Shown here: piece by piece, positions 61,525-64,000 of the stretch | How the letters are laid out: each line of letters starts with the position of its first letter | Position numbering within the stretch: position 1 is the first letter of the stretch | Assembly: GCA_963728825.1 (NCBI GenBank) | Contig: CAVSLA010000001.1 | Coordinates: 310,001-374,000 of the forward strand | Source: CAVREM01 sp963728825 | GTDB taxonomy: Bacteria > Acidobacteriota > Vicinamibacteria > Vicinamibacterales > CAVVIG01 | Length of the DNA: 64,000 nucleotides | Reading direction: 5' to 3' | Notes under the pieces: generated by a model | What the model saw: only the letters and a program-made list of their open reading frames with translations | Told to the model about the DNA's origin: nothing | Databases searched by the model: none | Program-made: the position numbers and the translations under genes

Positions 61525-62193
61525 TCAGTGCACGCGCGAGTACAGCCGCGGGTGAAGCCGCGCCTCGCGTGAGGCTCGCCAGTCGTCGGCGATAATCGCG
61601 TAGAGCGCCTGGTCGAGAAATTCGCCGTTGCGCAAGAACGACTTGCGCAACATGCCCTCCTGTACCGCGCCAATCTTGCGGAGCGCCCCGGTACCGCGTC
61701 CGTTCCTGACCGCCGCGCGCGCTTCGAGTCGATGCGCCCCGAGCGTTTCGAACACGAACTGAAGCACGAGCTCGGCGCTGGTCTGAAAAACACCGGATCC
61801 CCAGAACGCTGATCCCAGCGCAAATCCCCATTCGGCGATGCCGAAGCCAGGCTCGACCTCCCGGACCTGAAAGATCCCGATGGCTGTGTCGTAGCCCTTC
61901 ACGGTAACCGCAAAGCAGACAAACGCACCCGCCAGGCGCTGCCGGCAGGTCCAGGCGATGAACTGCTCGAAGCCCTCGAGGGTCGTCGGCGGCGGAGAAA
62001 TGAACCGCGCCACCTCGTCGCTGGTCAGCATCGCGAACAGCGACGCTGCGTCGGATGACCGCAATTCGCGCAACTCGACCTGCCCGCTGCACAGGACCGG
62101 CAGCTGCTTGCGCCAATCGGTGGTGACTGAACTTTCGGCTGACGGCGCGATCGCGCCAAGGCCGGGTTGCACGCGGTACGGCATCTTGTCCAT
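61525..62193 (-). CDS. GNAT-family acetyltransferase, RimJ-like
   Basis: The C-terminal ~170 residues form a RimI/RimJ-type GNAT domain: VELRELRSSDAASLFAMLTS, GIAEWGFALGSAFWGSGVFQ, LEARAAVRNGRGTGALRKIG and EGMLRKSFLRNGEFLDQALY. Such enzymes acetylate protein N-termini or small amines. An extra N-terminal ~40 residues (MDKMPYRVQPGLGAIAPSAE) have no known role. The ATG at 62193 begins 2 bp after the stop of the protease gene, which indicates co-translation; the frame is open far upstream only because the repeat array in the protease gene lacks stops. Confidence 0.84.
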   Translation of the reverse strand: MDKMPYRVQPGLGAIAPSAESSVTTDWRKQLPVLCSGQVELRELRSSDAASLFAMLTSDEVARFISPPPTTLEGFEQFIAWTCRQRLAGAFVCFAVTVKGYDTAIGIFQVREVEPGFGIAEWGFALGSAFWGSGVFQTSAELVLQFVFETLGAHRLEARAAVRNGRGTGALRKIGAVQEGMLRKSFLRNGEFLDQALYAIIADDWRASREARLHPRLYSRVH

Positions 62194-62195
62194 GT

Positions 62196-64000
62196 CTAAT
62201 GGCCCCCGAGCTTCGGAAGCAGACGCGGAACGCTCCACGGATTCAGGAACGAAGTGAGCGCGTCGATGAGATCGAAGAACTGTTCGTCGGTGTACGACGA
62301 GAGGTAATAGCTGTAGAGCGAGTAGTAGTAGTCCCACAGCGCGACCGGCTGCAGATTCGTCGACGACCACGAGGTGATCGCGTCGGCCGTGCCCCAGATG
62401 ATGTTGTCGGGGTCGTCGGTGCCCCAGATGATGTTGTCGGCATCCTCGCCCGCGGTACCCCAAATGATGTTGTCGTCGCCGCCAGTGCCCCAGATGATGT
62501 TGTCGTCTTCGCCCGTGGTGCCCCAGATGATGTTGTCGCCGCTGCCATCCGTGCCCCAGATGATGTTGTCGCAGTCGGCGCCGCCGCAATCGGTGCCCCA
62601 GATGATGTTGTCGCCGGGAACTTCGGTGCCCCAGATGATGTTGTCGCCCTCGCTGAACGTGCCCCAGGTGATGTTGTCGTCGCCGCCGGTGCCCCAGAGG
62701 ACGTTGTCGGACCCCGAGGTGCCCCAGATGATGTTGTCGCACCCGTCGCTACAGGTCGTACCCCAGATGATGTTGTCGCCGTTGCTGGCGGCTGCGACCC
62801 CCCAGGTGGTTCCGAGCGCGAACGCGTTGGCGGCCGGATTCAGAACTCCACCCGACAGTCGGTGGCTGCCCCAGTGAATTTTCTTGCTCCACGACGCCTG
62901 GAGTGGGTAGGCGGCGCCGGCGTTCGCCGTCGCAAAGAAGCGCGCGAAGCGAACGGCGCCGATCGTGTTCAGCAGGCCGGCGCCCTGTGTCAGCGCGTTC
63001 TGCCCCCCTCGCTGTTCCGCGGTGTACTGCAGAATCGCCTTCACCGCATTCGGTGTCAGAGAGGGATTTGCCTGCAGCATCAACGCCGCCGTGCCGGCGA
63101 CCACTGGCGCGGCCATGCTCGTCCCGCTGAGCGCGAGGTAGGCGCGATCGCTGCCGGCGACGCTGCCGTTGACGAGTTGCGGCGCCTTCGTCACGTAGAA
63201 CAGACTGGCGGGATTGGACAGCGAGATGCTGCCATGACCGGGTGCGACGAGGTCGGGCTTCGCGGACCAGTCGAGATAGGTCGGGCCGCGCGAACTGAAG
63301 GCCGCCATCGAATCGTCGTCGCGGGTCCCCGAGCCGTTCGTGCTCGACGCGCCGACGGTCAGCACCCAGGGTGCGTTGCCGGGCGCTGTGATGCCGCCGT
63401 AGAGCGCCTCGCCCGCGCCGTTCCTTCCGAGGTTGCCGGCCGCCGTCACGACGACGACGCCTGCGTCGACCACGCGTTTGGCGGCGAGCGTCAGCGGATC
63501 GGACCAATACGATTCGCGCACCGCGGCGCCTACTGACAGGTTGACGACCCGGATGTTGTAGCGTTGCCGGTTGGCCAGCACCCAATCGAGCGCTGCGATG
63601 GCGTTGCTGATGGTGCCGCGGCCGTACGCGTCGAGCACCTTCAAAGCGACCAGGGTCGCGTCCGGTGCCACTCCCGCATGACGTCCATGCGAGTCGCGCC
63701 CATTGCCCGCAATGATCCCCGCGACGTGCGTTCCATGTCCTTCGTCGTCGTACGGCAACGCGCGGCCATTGACGAGATCGACGAACGCGGTGACCCGCTG
63801 GTCGCCGTACGGATACATGGTTGGCGTCCGGCTGGTCAGATCGTTGTGCCACGAGGTGATGCCGGAGTCGATGATCGCCACGCCGATCCCCGCACCAGTC
63901 AAGCCGAGCCCGAGTTGGACAGCGCGCGCACCGGTCGTGATAGCGGTTCTGAAGTTATGCGCAGTTGTAGGACGGTCGTGATGAATGCGGAAGACGTCGG
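62196..64000 (-). CDS. Subtilisin-like S8 protease with a DNIIWGT repeat tail (5' end outside window)
   Basis: The frame runs through the right edge of the window. The catalytic triad of a subtilase is intact: Asp in VAIIDSGITSWHN, His in GHGTHVAGIIAGN and Ser in LSGTSMAAPVVAGTAALML, with the oxyanion Asn in VTAAGNLG. After the catalytic domain (to about 62850) come twelve copies of a DNIIWGT heptapeptide separated by 3-7-residue spacers, then an aromatic, Tyr-rich tail (LWDYYYSLYSYYLSSYTDEQ). The enzyme is presumably secreted, although the signal peptide lies outside the window. The repeat may fold as a solenoid or anchor the protease at the cell surface. The GNAT gene follows after 2 bp. 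Confidence 0.9.
   Translation of the reverse strand, partial: DVFRIHHDRPTTAHNFRTAITTGARAVQLGLGLTGAGIGVAIIDSGITSWHNDLTSRTPTMYPYGDQRVTAFVDLVNGRALPYDDEGHGTHVAGIIAGNGRDSHGRHAGVAPDATLVALKVLDAYGRGTISNAIAALDWVLANRQRYNIRVVNLSVGAAVRESYWSDPLTLAAKRVVDAGVVVVTAAGNLGRNGAGEALYGGITAPGNAPWVLTVGASSTNGSGTRDDDSMAAFSSRGPTYLDWSAKPDLVAPGHGSISLSNPASLFYVTKAPQLVNGSVAGSDRAYLALSGTSMAAPVVAGTAALMLQANPSLTPNAVKAILQYTAEQRGGQNALTQGAGLLNTIGAVRFARFFATANAGAAYPLQASWSKKIHWGSHRLSGGVLNPAANAFALGTTWGVAAASNGDNIIWGTTCSDGCDNIIWGTSGSDNVLWGTGGDDNITWGTFSEGDNIIWGTEVPGDNIIWGTDCGGADCDNIIWGTDGSGDNIIWGTTGEDDNIIWGTGGDDNIIWGTAGEDADNIIWGTDDPDNIIWGTADAITSWSSTNLQPVALWDYYYSLYSYYLSSYTDEQFFDLIDALTSFLNPWSVPRLLPKLGGH
62389..62778 (-). repeat. Twelve-copy coding repeat (DNIIWGT array)
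   Basis: A 21-bp core (on the plus strand beginning GTGCCCCAGATG) recurs twelve times in 390 bp with spacers of 9-21 bp, always in frame. Copies 2-11 are almost identical at the DNA level, including third codon positions, while two copies vary (DNVLWGT, DNITWGT). This implies recent amplification or homogenisation. Confidence 0.93.

Noticed and set aside
61525..62742. A longer 405-residue reading of the GNAT gene through the protease repeat array
   Set aside because: The extra N-terminal part is the antisense-like out-of-frame reading of the DNIIWGT repeats (His/Arg-rich), and a normal ATG at 62193 starts the GNAT domain.
62389..62778. CRISPR-like array
   Set aside because: The units are regularly spaced but entirely in frame within a protease gene and encode the same heptapeptide; spacers are only 9-21 bp.
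62199..63536. Plus-strand open frames of 445 and 167 residues opposite the protease
   Set aside because: They arise because the repetitive, high-GC coding repeat lacks stop codons on both strands; they contain no recognised domain and oppose a gene with an intact catalytic triad.

Overview
The window is high-GC bacterial DNA, densely packed with genes and almost free of mobile elements. The best fit is an acidobacterium, probably of the Vicinamibacteria type. The main support is five secreted von Willebrand factor A proteins of the acidobacterial VWFA-related type, together with a type III glutamine synthetase, GlnRS, many signal-peptide-bearing hypothetical proteins and heavy use of GTG/TTG starts. 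This placement is inferred from gene content, not from a marker-gene tree.

Layout. 1-5.5 kb (+): the end of a tartronate semialdehyde reductase, a TonB-like protein, a two-helix membrane protein, a secreted VWA protein, a ZIP metal transporter, a BON protein and an alpha/beta hydrolase. 5.5-10.9 kb (-): a second hydrolase, a thioredoxin-like [2Fe-2S] ferredoxin, a POTRA/beta-barrel outer-membrane protein with a periplasmic partner, and a permuted aconitase-family enzyme broken by one extra base. 11-26 kb: apaG, a secreted unknown behind a convincing sigma-54 promoter, recQ, ispG, a quinone oxidoreductase, three exported small proteins or enzymes, a DUF349/HEAT protein, an SGNH lipoprotein, a CoA-type NUDIX hydrolase and glnN (GSIII). 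26-43.4 kb: parC and parE (both +) flank a NYN-LOTUS RNA-binding protein and a minus-strand run of four overlapping VWA genes headed by a large exported unknown (frameshifted). 43.4-53 kb: HAD phosphatase, secreted beta-propeller and aminotransferase (frameshifted) in one operon, then an M14 peptidase, a one-domain asparaginase, two DinB proteins, a GNAT, and a BACON lipoprotein overlapping an outer-membrane barrel gene. 53-60.6 kb (-): E1 alpha/beta fusion, MATE exporter, cupin, GlnRS and a membrane protein with an NTF2-like tail. 60.6-64 kb: a two-domain rhodanese, a GNAT and a subtilisin-like protease carrying twelve DNIIWGT repeats (cut by the window end).

Much of the window serves the cell envelope: at least twenty products carry signal peptides or membrane segments. 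Small palindromic and 7-8 bp tandem repeats sit at gene ends; one palindrome lies in frame inside a hydrolase gene. Three genes are each broken by a single extra base, which points to assembly or sequencing indels as much as to real decay. The most striking items are the DNIIWGT protease array, the VWA operon in which three paralogs have replaced the metal-binding DxSxS motif with D-x-x-N-I-R-F, a hairpin that buries the start of the BACON lipoprotein gene, and the sigma-54 promoter at 11.5 kb. No gap exceeds 300 bp, and I see no rRNA, tRNA, CRISPR array or insertion sequence.
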